11,272 bases of DNA, from assembly GCA_013334545.1 (NCBI GenBank), contig JAAXXJ010000082.1:1-11272 (forward strand). The letters are read 5' to 3'. Within the stretch, counting starts at the first letter, position 1. Each line of letters opens with the position of its first letter. The position numbers were made by a program, and so were the translations under genes. The notes below the pieces were generated by a model. It was given only the letters and a program-made list of their open reading frames with translations. It was not told where the DNA came from and ran no database searches. The DNA comes from Nitrospirota bacterium. Its GTDB lineage: Bacteria > Nitrospirota > UBA9217. Shown one piece after another: positions 1 to 6,784 of the stretch.

Positions 1-1223
1 CCGGACAGGAGGAGGAAGAAGTGCTCCTTCGGCATCCTCTCCCAGAACGTCCCCAGATACCCCGACAGGTAATTGCCGAAGAAGCTCGACAGGAACCAGA
101 CGCCCATCATCAGGGAAACGATCCGTGCCGGCGCAATCTTGGTCACCAGCGAGAGGCCGACGGGCGAAAGATAGATCTCGCCCAGCGTGAGCACGAACGT
201 GCAGGCAACAAGCCACCCGATACTTGCCCGGGGACTGACCGCCAGCTCCCGGGCCGGAGGGATCAGGATCAGGAAGGCCGCGGCCAGCAGGAGGCAGCCG
301 ATCCCCATCTTGGCGATGCTCGACGGTTCCCTGCCGATGCGGCCTTGACGGCGCCAGAACAGGTTTACGAGCGGAACGAGCAGGAAGATCATGAGCGGGT
401 TGAACGACTGGAACCACGATGCGGGCATCTCCCAGCCCAGGATCATCCGGTCCGTATTGGCGTCCGCCCAGAGCGCCATGGTGTTCCCCTGCTGCTCGTA
501 GACGCTCCAGAACACGATGGAGAGCGCCATCATCGCGAAGATAGCAGCGATCTTGAGCCAGTCGTCAGGCGACAGCGGCTCCGGTGACCGCTGCTCCCTT
601 CCCCCTGCCTGCATGATGGGGTCGGGAGCGAGGTGCTTTTGGCCCCGGAGATACACGAGAAGTCCGATCACCATACCAACGCCCGCCGCGGCAAATCCCC
701 AGTGGAACCCGATCTTCTCGCCCAGGGTCCCGCAGATGAGCGGGGAAAAGAAGGCGCCGAGGTTGATCCCCATGTAGAACAGGCTAAAGGCCCGGTCACG
801 GCGTCGGTCGCCGGGCGGGTACAGGGCGCCAACCTGCGTCGAGATGTTCGGCTTGAAGGCGCCGTTCCCGAGGATGAGGAAGAGGAGCGCCGGGAAGAAC
901 AGGCTTTCGACGGCCATCAGGAAGTGACCGACGGCCATCAGCACGCCTCCCAGAACGACGGTCCTCCGCTGTCCCAGCACCCGGTCGGCCAGCAGGCCGC
1001 CGAAGAGCGGGGTAAAGTACACGAACCCGGTGTAGAGGCCGTAGATCTCCGAAGACCGCACCTGCGTGAACTGCAGGTGCTTGATCATGTAGTAGACGAG
1101 CAGCGACCGCATCCCGTAGTAGGAGAAGCGCTCCCACATCTCGGTGAAGAAGAGGACGTACAGCCCGGGAGGATGCTTCTGGTGTCTGTCTCCTCCCAGG
1201 GCAGCGGCAATGGCGTCTCGCAT
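1..1223 (-). CDS. POT-family proton-coupled peptide transporter (3' end outside window)
   Basis: This is a proton-dependent oligopeptide transporter (POT/PTR2 branch of the major facilitator superfamily), expected to import di- and tripeptides across the inner membrane. About 407 codons are visible; the family is usually near 490, so the last two or so helices lie beyond base 1. The signature ExxERFxYYG is present as E28, E31, R32, F33, Y35, Y36, G37 in the first helix. Further on are the PTR2-type segments GNGAFKPNISTQVG and FYMGINLGAFFSPLICG, then repeated hydrophobic helices with short charged loops. The ATG at 1223-1221 is preceded by GGGAG (complement of 1230-1234) with a 6-base spacer. 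The gene starts 15 bases after the acpH-like stop, so the two are probably co-transcribed. The substrate range cannot be read from the sequence. The family call is firm. Confidence 0.93.
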   Translation of the reverse strand, partial: MRDAIAAALGGDRHQKHPPGLYVLFFTEMWERFSYYGMRSLLVYYMIKHLQFTQVRSSEIYGLYTGFVYFTPLFGGLLADRVLGQRRTVVLGGVLMAVGHFLMAVESLFFPALLFLILGNGAFKPNISTQVGALYPPGDRRRDRAFSLFYMGINLGAFFSPLICGTLGEKIGFHWGFAAAGVGMVIGLLVYLRGQKHLAPDPIMQAGGREQRSPEPLSPDDWLKIAAIFAMMALSIVFWSVYEQQGNTMALWADANTDRMILGWEMPASWFQSFNPLMIFLLVPLVNLFWRRQGRIGREPSSIAKMGIGCLLLAAAFLILIPPARELAVSPRASIGWLVACTFVLTLGEIYLSPVGLSLVTKIAPARIVSLMMGVWFLSSFFGNYLSGYLGTFWERMPKEHFFLLLS

Positions 1224-1238
1224 GGAAGGCTCCCAATG

Positions 1239-1811
1239 TCAGCGGGTTCTGAACCGCGCCAGGAGCTGGGGAAAGAAGCAGTGGAAATGGTCCTGGAGGA
1301 GGACATAGTTGCGCTCCAACTCCTCGACCGCCGTATTGAGGGTGTTCTCCCGCCGCAGCCTCCCGGAGATCCTTCTGAATGTCCGGTCGATCCCTTCCAC
1401 GGTCCCATAGCGCCGCAGCCAGTCTTCCCGGACCATTTTCTCGATGACCATCGGCACCGGGTGCGGGACCGATATCTGATGACTTCCCAGGTTTTCATAG
1501 ACCCTTCCGACGAACGCATCCAGCCCGATGGAGCAGTACCGGTCCCAGCTGATCGTCAGAAAGTGGTCATACAGGACATCAATGATGACGCCCGCATAGC
1601 GTCGCCTCGAACTGCTGATGAGCCTCCTGCTCGCGTCGAAGACCGCATGCGAGTCCGTGAAACAATCGGCTTTCCGGTGATGGCGGATTCCCTCGACGAC
1701 CTCGCGGGGAAACCGGCCCTCCACATTGCCCTTGACGAAATCGGCGATGAAATTCCCCAGCATCGATGCAGGGGAGTCTTCGGAACAGACCATATGGGCG
1801 AGATAATTCAT
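1239..1811 (-). CDS. acpH: ACP phosphodiesterase (AcpH/DUF479 family)
   Basis: This 190-residue cytoplasmic protein belongs to the acyl-carrier-protein phosphodiesterase family, which removes the 4'-phosphopantetheine arm from holo-ACP and belongs to a non-canonical branch of the HD phosphodiesterase superfamily. The family N-terminus is clear: MNYLAH, then LGNFIADFVKGN with the metal-binding D24, then HHRKADCFTDSH (residues 44-55), then VIIDVLYDHFL with D78, D82 and H83 as likely further ligands. The length matches the E. coli protein (about 193 residues). The ATG at 1811 fits this conserved start; the ribosome site is weak (TGGG about 9 bases upstream). It lies 42 bases after the cytochrome remnant and 15 bases before the peptide transporter, probably in one transcript with the latter. 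The family is certain; turnover of ACP in this organism is inferred from it. Confidence 0.88.
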   Translation of the reverse strand: MNYLAHMVCSEDSPASMLGNFIADFVKGNVEGRFPREVVEGIRHHRKADCFTDSHAVFDASRRLISSSRRRYAGVIIDVLYDHFLTISWDRYCSIGLDAFVGRVYENLGSHQISVPHPVPMVIEKMVREDWLRRYGTVEGIDRTFRRISGRLRRENTLNTAVEELERNYVLLQDHFHCFFPQLLARFRTR

Positions 1812-1853
1812 GCTGCATACCCAAGTATTGCACTTCTCAATCGAATTTGCGGT

Positions 1854-2384
1854 TTAAAGAAATTTGTGGCAGTTGAGGCAAAGCTCCCTTGAAGATTTCG
1901 CGTCAAATCTGAATAACGAAGAATTATTGGCACTGTGCGGGGTGTGGCAGCTTCCGCAATAAAATGGTTTGCCCGGTCTCGCGGGGTCTTGCAAGACCGG
2001 TCACCCGGTATTTCCCTTTGCCTGCACGCTTACGGGGGGCTGGCGGGAGGGTGCGTGCTGGCCGTGCGTGGCATTGGGATGGCACTCAAGGCACTGGGCG
2101 ACCGGTTTTTTTAGGAGCAGCGCCATCTCGTCCGTTGAGTGGGGAGAATGGCAGGCCATGCAATCGCCGGCAGCCACAGGCGGATGAACAACCTTCCCAG
2201 CAAAACCGGTCTTGTCATGACAGCTAAAGCATAACGCTAGGAGCTTAGTCTTCAGCAATTTTGCGTTCTTTGACGAGTGGGGGTCATGACAGCCGGTACA
2301 GCCCATGCTCACTGCCGCATGAACGTTTTTTTTGGTAAACGTCCCTTGATCGTGGCAGCCGTAGCAGAGATCAGGTTGGCCCAC
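1854..2384 (-). pseudogene. Doubled-CXXCH multihaem cytochrome c, N-terminally incomplete and interrupted by in-frame TGA
   Basis: One frame carries seven CXXCH haem c sites. Counted from a GTG at 2384, they lie at codons 7-11 (CYGCH), 29-33 (CTGCH), 52-56 (CFSCH), 75-79 (CMACH), 98-102 (CLECH), 143-147 (CGSCH) and 169-173 (CLNCH). The pairing with CHDPHSS, CHSPHST and CHTPHSA is typical of the doubled-CXXCH family of periplasmic or outer-membrane cytochromes. The frame is broken by TGA at codon 128 (2003-2001) and ends with TAA at 1856-1854. There is no signal peptide: upstream the frame meets another TGA at 2417-2415, and no other frame offers an export signal. The first site starts mid-repeat, so the N-terminus looks lost. 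The 48 codons after the internal stop are intact and cytochrome-like, which points to a recent lesion, a sequence error or recoding. GTG is only the first possible start and has no good ribosome site. As it stands the protein could not be exported or matured. Confidence 0.82.
1973..2000 (-). other. 10-bp hairpin immediately after the internal TGA of the cytochrome gene
   Basis: On the minus strand the base after the TGA (2003-2001) begins a stem CCGGTCTTGC pairing with GCGAGACCGG around the loop AAGACCCC. All ten pairs form, one of them G-U. The inner part GGTCTTGCAAGACC is also a perfect palindrome, giving an alternative fold. A stem loop directly 3' of UGA is where bacterial SECIS or readthrough elements sit, but the loop is closer to the UGA than in known SECIS elements and the site does not align with a catalytic cysteine, so the function is open. 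Confidence 0.45.
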
Positions 2385-2529
2385 CCTGCCGATATCAGCA
2401 TGCCGTCGATCTGCTCACGGGCGGCTATGTTTTTGGGGCTTGGGGCCATGATGCAATGAAGATAGTACAGGGAGGGGTAAATTGCAAGGGTGTTTTAGGC
2501 GGTGTTTGATAAGCGCGGAATCGCTTTCC

Positions 2530-3624
2530 TTACACGTTGAACCGGAACAGCATGATGTCGCCGTCCTTCACGACGTACTCCTTGCCTTCCGACCGCAGCA
2601 GCCCGGCCGCCTTCACCGCCTGCTCGGTCTTGTGCTTCATCAGGTCGTCGTAGTGGAACACCTCGGCGCGGATGAACCCCTTCTCGAAGTCAGTGTGGAT
2701 CTTGCCCGCGGCCTGCGGCGCCTTCGTGCCTTTTGTGATGGTCCAGGCGCGGACCTCTTTCTCGCCTGCCGTGAAGTAGGTGATGAGCCCCAGGAGGTCG
2801 TAGCCCGCCCGGATCATCCGGTCGAGCCCCGATTCCTTCAGCCCCATGCCCGCGAGGTACTCCTTCCGTTCCTCCTTTGGCAGCTGGGCGATCTCGCCCT
2901 CCACCTGGCCGGAGATGACCACGACGCCTGCGCCTTCCGCTGCGGCGATCGTCCTGACCGCGTCAACGTAGGGGTTCGGCCTGTCGACCATCTCTTCGGC
3001 CACGTTCGCCACGTACAGGACCGGCTTCGATGAAAGCAGGGCATAGCCCTTGAGCCACAGCGCCTCTTCTTCGGAATGGACGCCCCGGCGGACCGGCTCG
3101 CCCTTCGCCAGCATCTCCTTCAGCCGCTTCATGAAGTCCACTTCCTCGGCGGTCTTTTTGTCCCCGGTCTTGACCAGCTTCTCGGCCTTGAACAGCCGCT
3201 TCTCGATGGCGTCGAGATCCGCAAGCATGAGCTCGGCCTCGATGACCTCGATGTCCGATTTCGGGTCCACTGTGCCGCTGACGTGCACCACGTTGGGGTC
3301 GTCGAAGCAACGCACCACGTGGGCGATGGCGTCCACCTCGCGGATGTTGGCCAGGAACTTGTTGCCCAGCCCCTCGCCCTGGGCGGCTCCCTTCACAAGA
3401 CCCGCGATGTCCACGAACTCCATGATCGTGGGCGTCACCTTCCTGGGCTGGTAGATCGCGGCGAGCGCGTCGAGCCGCTCGTCGGGCATGTCCACCACGC
3501 CCACGTTCGGGTCGATGGTGGTGAAGGGATAGTTGGACGCCTGCGCTCCGGCCGAGGTGAGCGCATTGAAGATGGTGGACTTGCCGACGTTCGGCAGGCC
3601 GACGATGCCGCAGTTGAAACCCAT
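2530..3624 (-). CDS. ychF: Ribosome-binding ATPase YchF (OLA1 family)
   Basis: This 364-residue cytoplasmic P-loop protein is an Obg-family ATPase (YchF/OLA1) that binds ribosomes and modulates translation and stress responses. The nucleotide site is complete: the P-loop GLPNVGKST at residues 9-17, DIAG at 72-75, and NVAE at 207-210 in place of the GTPase NKxD, which is the family hallmark for ATP preference. H114, the residue reported as catalytic in E. coli YchF, is present. A coiled-coil insert covers about 125-175, and the C-terminal TGS domain about 280-364, ending in DGDIMLFRFNV. I chose ATG 3624 because the family starts MGFNCGIVG and AAGGAG (complement of 3631-3636) lies 6 bases upstream; the frame is open to 3765 but that extension resembles no family member. 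A terminator separates it from pth, so it probably has its own promoter, though I found no convincing one. Confidence 0.97.
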   Translation of the reverse strand: MGFNCGIVGLPNVGKSTIFNALTSAGAQASNYPFTTIDPNVGVVDMPDERLDALAAIYQPRKVTPTIMEFVDIAGLVKGAAQGEGLGNKFLANIREVDAIAHVVRCFDDPNVVHVSGTVDPKSDIEVIEAELMLADLDAIEKRLFKAEKLVKTGDKKTAEEVDFMKRLKEMLAKGEPVRRGVHSEEEALWLKGYALLSSKPVLYVANVAEEMVDRPNPYVDAVRTIAAAEGAGVVVISGQVEGEIAQLPKEERKEYLAGMGLKESGLDRMIRAGYDLLGLITYFTAGEKEVRAWTITKGTKAPQAAGKIHTDFEKGFIRAEVFHYDDLMKHKTEQAVKAAGLLRSEGKEYVVKDGDIMLFRFNV

Positions 3625-3763
3625 GAAAGACTCCTTATTCGCTCCGCTCCAGAAGGATAGATTGCGGAGATAGCTTGCAGGCTCACACGCCAGCACGCAG
3701 GTCCAGCATTCCTCGCCCCGTGTCGATCCGGATCTGTAGCCGATCTTGCCTTCGTTTTTATGC

Positions 3764-3806
3764 AATAAAAAGCCCGGAGCCGTTAAATACCGTACGCTCC
3801 GGGCTT
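3764..3806 (-). terminator. Intrinsic terminator after pth
   Basis: On the minus strand an 11-bp perfect stem (AAGCCCGGAGC with GCTCCGGGCTT, complement of 3796-3806 and 3770-3780) encloses a 15-base loop and runs into TTTTTAT. It begins 10 bases after the pth stop. It should end the transcript coming from rplY and pth and insulate ychF. There is no T-run on the plus side, so it works in one direction only. Confidence 0.9.
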
Positions 3807-3816
3807 GACGTCATGC

Positions 3817-4380
3817 TCACTGCTTGTTGAACCGGTTCATGGCCTTGACAGGCCCTTCGAGAACGACGGCCCTGACCGCTTCCGCCGCTTTTTCGACCGC
3901 CTCCGCCGCCGTCTTCCGCTCGTCCGCGCTGAAGGGGCTCAGGACATAGTCCGCGGCATCGAACCCGGGAGCCGGCCTGCCCACCCCGACGCGGACCCTG
4001 ACGAAGTCCGGCGTGCCGATGTGCTCGATGATGGAGCGGAGACCGTTGTGGCCGCCGTGCCCGCCGCCGATCTTCACCCGCACGCTCCCGAGCGGAAGGT
4101 CCAGGTCGTCATGGACCACGACGAGATCTGCCGCTTTCGCGTAGGTGTACCGGAGGATGGCGCCGACGGACCGGCCGCTCTCGTTCATGAAGGTCTGCGG
4201 CTTCGCGAGGAGCGCCTCTTCGGGACCGATCCGTCCTCTGGCAATGAAAGCGTGGTACTTTTCCTGCGCACAGTCGAGCTTCAGGCTGCCGGCAAGCGCG
4301 TCAACGACCATGAAGCCGGCGTTGTGGCGCGTGCGTTCGTACTTTCTGCCCGGGTTGCCGAGCCCGATGATGATCTTCAT
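3817..4380 (-). CDS. pth: Peptidyl-tRNA hydrolase
   Basis: This 187-residue cytoplasmic enzyme cleaves the ester bond of peptidyl-tRNAs that drop off the ribosome, recycling tRNA. It is full length for bacterial Pth. The signatures are present: IGLGNPG with N9, RHNAGF with the catalytic H19, KPQTFMN around residues 60-66 (M65, N66), HDDLD with D91, which positions the histidine, and GGGHGGHNGL with H111 and N112. The ATG at 4380 is preceded by GGGGG and follows the rplY stop by 30 bases, so the two are one transcript. Termination follows directly at 3806-3764. The rplY-pth pairing is a widespread arrangement linking ribosome assembly and peptidyl-tRNA clearance. Confidence 0.97.
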   Translation of the reverse strand: MKIIIGLGNPGRKYERTRHNAGFMVVDALAGSLKLDCAQEKYHAFIARGRIGPEEALLAKPQTFMNESGRSVGAILRYTYAKAADLVVVHDDLDLPLGSVRVKIGGGHGGHNGLRSIIEHIGTPDFVRVRVGVGRPAPGFDAADYVLSPFSADERKTAAEAVEKAAEAVRAVVLEGPVKAMNRFNKQ

Positions 4381-4410
4381 GCGGCCCCCGGAGCGCCGAG
4401 CGTTACTACG

Positions 4411-5163
4411 CTACTTCTTGGGTGCGGCTTCCTTCTTGGGGGCGGCGGCTTCCTTGGCAGGCGCGGCCTCTTTGCCCTTGGCCCCTGCCGCCGGCGCTGC
4501 TGCAGCCTCGGCCTCGCCTTCCTTCTTCTTGCCCACGACCTCGGGCTCGCCGACCTCGGCGGTCGGCGCTGCCGCAAGCATGGACTCGAGCTTCTCGGCC
4601 GATATGGGCGGCTGGATGGTCGCCACGGTGGAATCGCCGTCGCTCAGGATACGGACGCCCTCGGGCGCCGTGATGTCCCGCACGTGGAGCGACTCATTGA
4701 TCTTGAGGTTCGTGATGTTGACCTCGATGTTGTCGGGGATCTGCGTCGGCAGACACTCGACCTCGAGCGTCCGCAGCCCGTACTGGAAGATGCCGCCTTC
4801 CTTGACGCCGATGGAGCTGCCCGTGATATGCACGGACACCTGGATCTTCACCTTCTCGTTCATGGCCACTTCCATGAGGTCCAGGTGGATGAGCGACCCG
4901 TTGAGCGGATCGACCTGATAGTCCTTGATGAGAGCCATGTGCTCCCCGGACCCTTGTGCCCCTTCAAGCGTGAGGTTGATGAGCGCGTGCTCGCCGCCCT
5001 CGGTATTGAGGATCTTCGTCACGTCCCTGCTCACCATCGATATGGGCATGGACTTGCCGTGGCTGTACAGGACCGCCGGTACCCGCTGCTCCCGGCGAAG
5101 ACCCCGCGCCACGCCCTTGCCCGCCTTTTCCCTGACCAGTGCCGTCAATGCTACGCGTTCCAT
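4411..5163 (-). CDS. rplY: 50S ribosomal protein L25/general stress protein Ctc, with low-complexity tail
   Basis: This is the long, two-domain (Ctc/TL5-type) form of ribosomal protein L25, which binds 5S rRNA in the large subunit. Residues 1-95 form the L25 RNA-binding domain (RGLRREQRVPAVLYS around 20-34; DYQVDPLNGSLIHLD around 81-95). Residues 100-185 form the beta-rich C-terminal domain (VHITGSSIGVKEGG; VECLPTQIPDNIEVN). Residues about 205-250 are an added tail made almost only of Ala, Lys, Glu, Pro and Gly, ending in repeats of APKKE; it is probably disordered and carries no recognisable function. The ATG at 5163 has a strong GGAGGAG site. It follows prs by 104 bases and precedes pth by 30. 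Confidence 0.96.
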   Translation of the reverse strand: MERVALTALVREKAGKGVARGLRREQRVPAVLYSHGKSMPISMVSRDVTKILNTEGGEHALINLTLEGAQGSGEHMALIKDYQVDPLNGSLIHLDLMEVAMNEKVKIQVSVHITGSSIGVKEGGIFQYGLRTLEVECLPTQIPDNIEVNITNLKINESLHVRDITAPEGVRILSDGDSTVATIQPPISAEKLESMLAAAPTAEVGEPEVVGKKKEGEAEAAAAPAAGAKGKEAAPAKEAAAPKKEAAPKK

Positions 5164-5226
5164 TTCACTCCTCCGTTACTGCTTCCGCTGATTATTTATG
5201 CTGCCCAAGAAGCACGGGGTCGCATG

Positions 5227-5254
5227 ACTCCCGCGCTCCGTATTCCGCACTCCG
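5227..5254. repeat. Degenerate 7-bp tandem repeat in the prs-rplY spacer
   Basis: Four head-to-tail heptamers are seen: ACTCCCG, CGCTCCG, TATTCCG, CACTCCG. All end in the core CCG or CCCG and sit just after the prs stop. Within the 104-base prs-rplY gap this is the only structured element I can see. It could form transcripts rich in CGGA, or be a simple mini-satellite. Confidence 0.55.
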
Positions 5255-5267
5255 AACTGCCTTTCCG

Positions 5268-6218
5268 CTACACGAACAGCGAGCTCAGCGACGTCTCCTC
5301 GTGGATCCGGTTCATCGCCTCGGCGAGGAGCGGAGCCACGGAAAGGACCGTCAGCTTCCTGCACTCCTTCTGTTTTGTGTCCAGGGCGATCGTGTTCGTG
5401 ACGATGACCTCGTCCAGCGCCGATTCGTTGATCCGCTGGATGGCCGGGCCCGACAGCACCGCGTGGCTGCAGGCCGCGGCGACGATCCCGGCGCCGGCGT
5501 TCTTGAGCGCAGCTACGCCTTCCGTCAGGGTGCCTGCCGTATCCACCATGTCGTCGAGCAGGAGGCAGTCGTGGCCCTTTACGTCGCCGATGATATGCAT
5601 CACCTGAGCCACATTGGCCTTCTCCCGCCGCTTGTCGATGATGGCGAGCGAGGCATTCAGCCGCTTGGCGAACGCCCGGGTACGCTCCACACCGCCCGCG
5701 TCGGGCGAGACCAGCGTCAGGTTATTGAACTTCTTGCCCCGCAGATAGTCCAGCAGCACCGAGGCGGCGAACAGGTTGTCCACGGGGATGTTGAAGAACC
5801 CCTGGATCTGTCCCGCGTGCAGGTCAATGGTCAGCACCCGGTTCGCGCCGGCCGTGGTGATGAGGTCCGCCACGAGCTTTGCCGTAATGGGCACGCGGGG
5901 CTGGACCTTCCGGTCCTGCCTGCTGTAGCCGTAATAGGGCAGCACCGCCGTGATGCGGGCCGCCGACGCGCGCTTGAACGCGTCGATCATGATGAGGAGC
6001 TCCATGAGGTGCCGGTTCACCGGGCTCGCAGTGGGCTGCACCACGAACACGTCGCATCCCCGCACATTGTCCATGATCTGGACATTGATCTCCCCGTCGC
6101 TGAACCGGCTGACCACGGCATTCCCGAGCGGGATGTTCATCCGGTCGCAGATCTCTTTCGCCAGGCCGGGATTGGCATTGCCGGTGAAGATCTTCATGCC
6201 CTGTTTCGCTTTTACCAT
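5268..6218 (-). CDS. prs: Ribose-phosphate pyrophosphokinase (PRPP synthetase)
   Basis: This class I PRPP synthetase makes 5-phosphoribosyl-1-pyrophosphate from ribose-5-phosphate and ATP, feeding purine, pyrimidine, histidine, tryptophan and NAD synthesis. It has 316 residues from the chosen start, the usual size for the family. The catalytic flexible loop is YYGYSRQDRK (95-104), the metal and pyrophosphate segment DLHAGQIQGFF (132-142), the catalytic Lys/Arg motif DKRREK (195-200) and the PRPP-binding loop LLLDDMVDTAGT (219-230). I prefer the ATG at 6218, which has GAGGG 4 bases upstream; an ATG 7 codons further in (6197) matches the usual MKIFTGNAN start but has a poorer ribosome site, and a non-ATG start near 6254 would add residues the family lacks. 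It follows tRNA-Gln by 39 bases, probably in the same transcript, as in Pseudomonas. Confidence 0.97.
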   Translation of the reverse strand: MVKAKQGMKIFTGNANPGLAKEICDRMNIPLGNAVVSRFSDGEINVQIMDNVRGCDVFVVQPTASPVNRHLMELLIMIDAFKRASAARITAVLPYYGYSRQDRKVQPRVPITAKLVADLITTAGANRVLTIDLHAGQIQGFFNIPVDNLFAASVLLDYLRGKKFNNLTLVSPDAGGVERTRAFAKRLNASLAIIDKRREKANVAQVMHIIGDVKGHDCLLLDDMVDTAGTLTEGVAALKNAGAGIVAAACSHAVLSGPAIQRINESALDEVIVTNTIALDTKQKECRKLTVLSVAPLLAEAMNRIHEETSLSSLFV

Positions 6219-6257
6219 CGTTCCCTCTCGACGCACGGAGCGCCACGACTGCAAGAA

Positions 6258-6331
6258 TGGTTCGGGGACAGGGAGTCGAACCCCGATTCAAGGCTTCAAA
6301 GGCCTCTGTCCTACCATTAGACGATCCCCGA
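6258..6331 (-). tRNA. tRNA-Gln (anticodon UUG), CCA encoded
   Basis: A complete cloverleaf folds on the minus strand. The acceptor stem is TCGGGGA with TCCCCGA (7 of 7 pairs), the D-stem GTCT with GGAC, the anticodon stem GAGGC with GCCTT around loop CTTTGAA (anticodon TTG, complement of 6297-6299), and the T-stem CGGGG with CCCTG around loop TTCGACT. The discriminator is A73 and the 3' CCA is encoded. The first pair is U1-A72, a feature that GatCAB uses to recognise tRNA-Gln, so glutaminylation through Glu-tRNA-Gln is possible; that is inference. A tRNA-Gln before prs is a conserved arrangement in many proteobacteria. Confidence 0.96.
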
Positions 6332-6341
6332 ATGGACGGAG

Positions 6342-6375
6342 AAAACAGGAAAAGGACAGGCAGGATGCCTATCCT
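6342..6375 (-). terminator. Hairpin with T-rich tail between spoVG and tRNA-Gln (possible terminator or attenuator)
   Basis: On the minus strand a 9-bp stem (AGGATAGGC with GCCTGTCCT, one G-U pair, loop ATCCT) is followed by TTTTCCTGTTTT. It lies 43 bases after the spoVG stop and ends 11 bases before the mature 5' end of tRNA-Gln. The broken T-run suggests partial termination. I see no promoter between it and the tRNA, so read-through must supply tRNA-Gln and prs, unless it serves as a processing site. Confidence 0.5.
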
Positions 6376-6417
6376 CTCAGGTCTGATGCAGAATCGGCAG
6401 ATCGCTCGGCGGCAGCG

Positions 6418-6729
6418 CTACCCCTGGCTGGCGTCGGCCGCGCTGTCGGGGCGCTCCGGCCGTTTGGTCGGGTTCGCCAGTTCGCGCTCATATTCGGCCA
6501 GGACCTTCTTCTCGATCGTCTGGCGGGTATCGCTGTTCAGCGGATGGGCAATGTCCTTGAACGTACCATCCTTCATCTTCCGGCTCGGCATGGCCACGAA
6601 CAGGCCGGTATTCCCGTTGATCACCCGGAGGTCCCTGATCAGGAAGACACTGTCGATCGTGATGGTGGCATAGGCTTTCAGACGCTCTTCGTTGGCAACC
6701 GGAAACACCCTGACTTCCGTGATCTCCAT
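6418..6729 (-). CDS. spoVG: SpoVG family regulator
   Basis: This 103-residue protein belongs to the SpoVG family of small nucleic-acid-binding regulators, named for a role in septation during Bacillus sporulation but found in many non-spore-formers. The family core is intact: MEITEVRVFPV at the start, LKAYATITIDSVFLIRDLRVI (about residues 17-37), GLFVAMPSRK (42-51) and KDIAHPLNSDTR (58-69). The last 20 residues are polar and variable, as usual. The ATG at 6729 has GGGGGTG about 6 bases upstream. It sits 55 bases after ispE and before a hairpin and tRNA-Gln, inserted in a cluster that in Pseudomonas runs ispE to tRNA-Gln directly. Its target here is unknown. Confidence 0.95.
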   Translation of the reverse strand: MEITEVRVFPVANEERLKAYATITIDSVFLIRDLRVINGNTGLFVAMPSRKMKDGTFKDIAHPLNSDTRQTIEKKVLAEYERELANPTKRPERPDSAADASQG

Positions 6730-6784
6730 ACGTTCACCCCCGCTGTGCGATCAATGATGCGCGGTCCTGCCCCCGGATGGTCCG

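Noticed and set aside
1058..1080. Perfect 8-bp inverted repeat with a 7-base loop inside the transporter gene
   Set aside because: It lies in conserved coding sequence (around HLQFTQVRS) with no T-run or neighbouring regulatory signal; most likely chance.
3625..3765. Open frame extending ychF upstream to an ATG at 3765 (411 residues)
   Set aside because: The extension matches no YchF N-terminus, while ATG 3624 has a strong AAGGAG site and the canonical MGFNCGIVGLPNVGKST start.
5164..5226. Possible rplY promoter around the AT-rich stretch before the ribosome site
   Set aside because: A -10-like AT stretch exists but no -35 hexamer stands at 16-18 bases, so I do not call it.
3805..5607. 600-codon plus-strand open frame opposite pth, rplY and prs
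   Set aside because: It is antisense to three well-supported genes and shows only compositionally biased sequence with no recognisable domain.
6219..6254. 12-codon N-terminal extension of prs
   Set aside because: It is absent from the family, lacks a ribosome site of its own and starts at a non-ATG codon; ATG 6218 has GAGGG.
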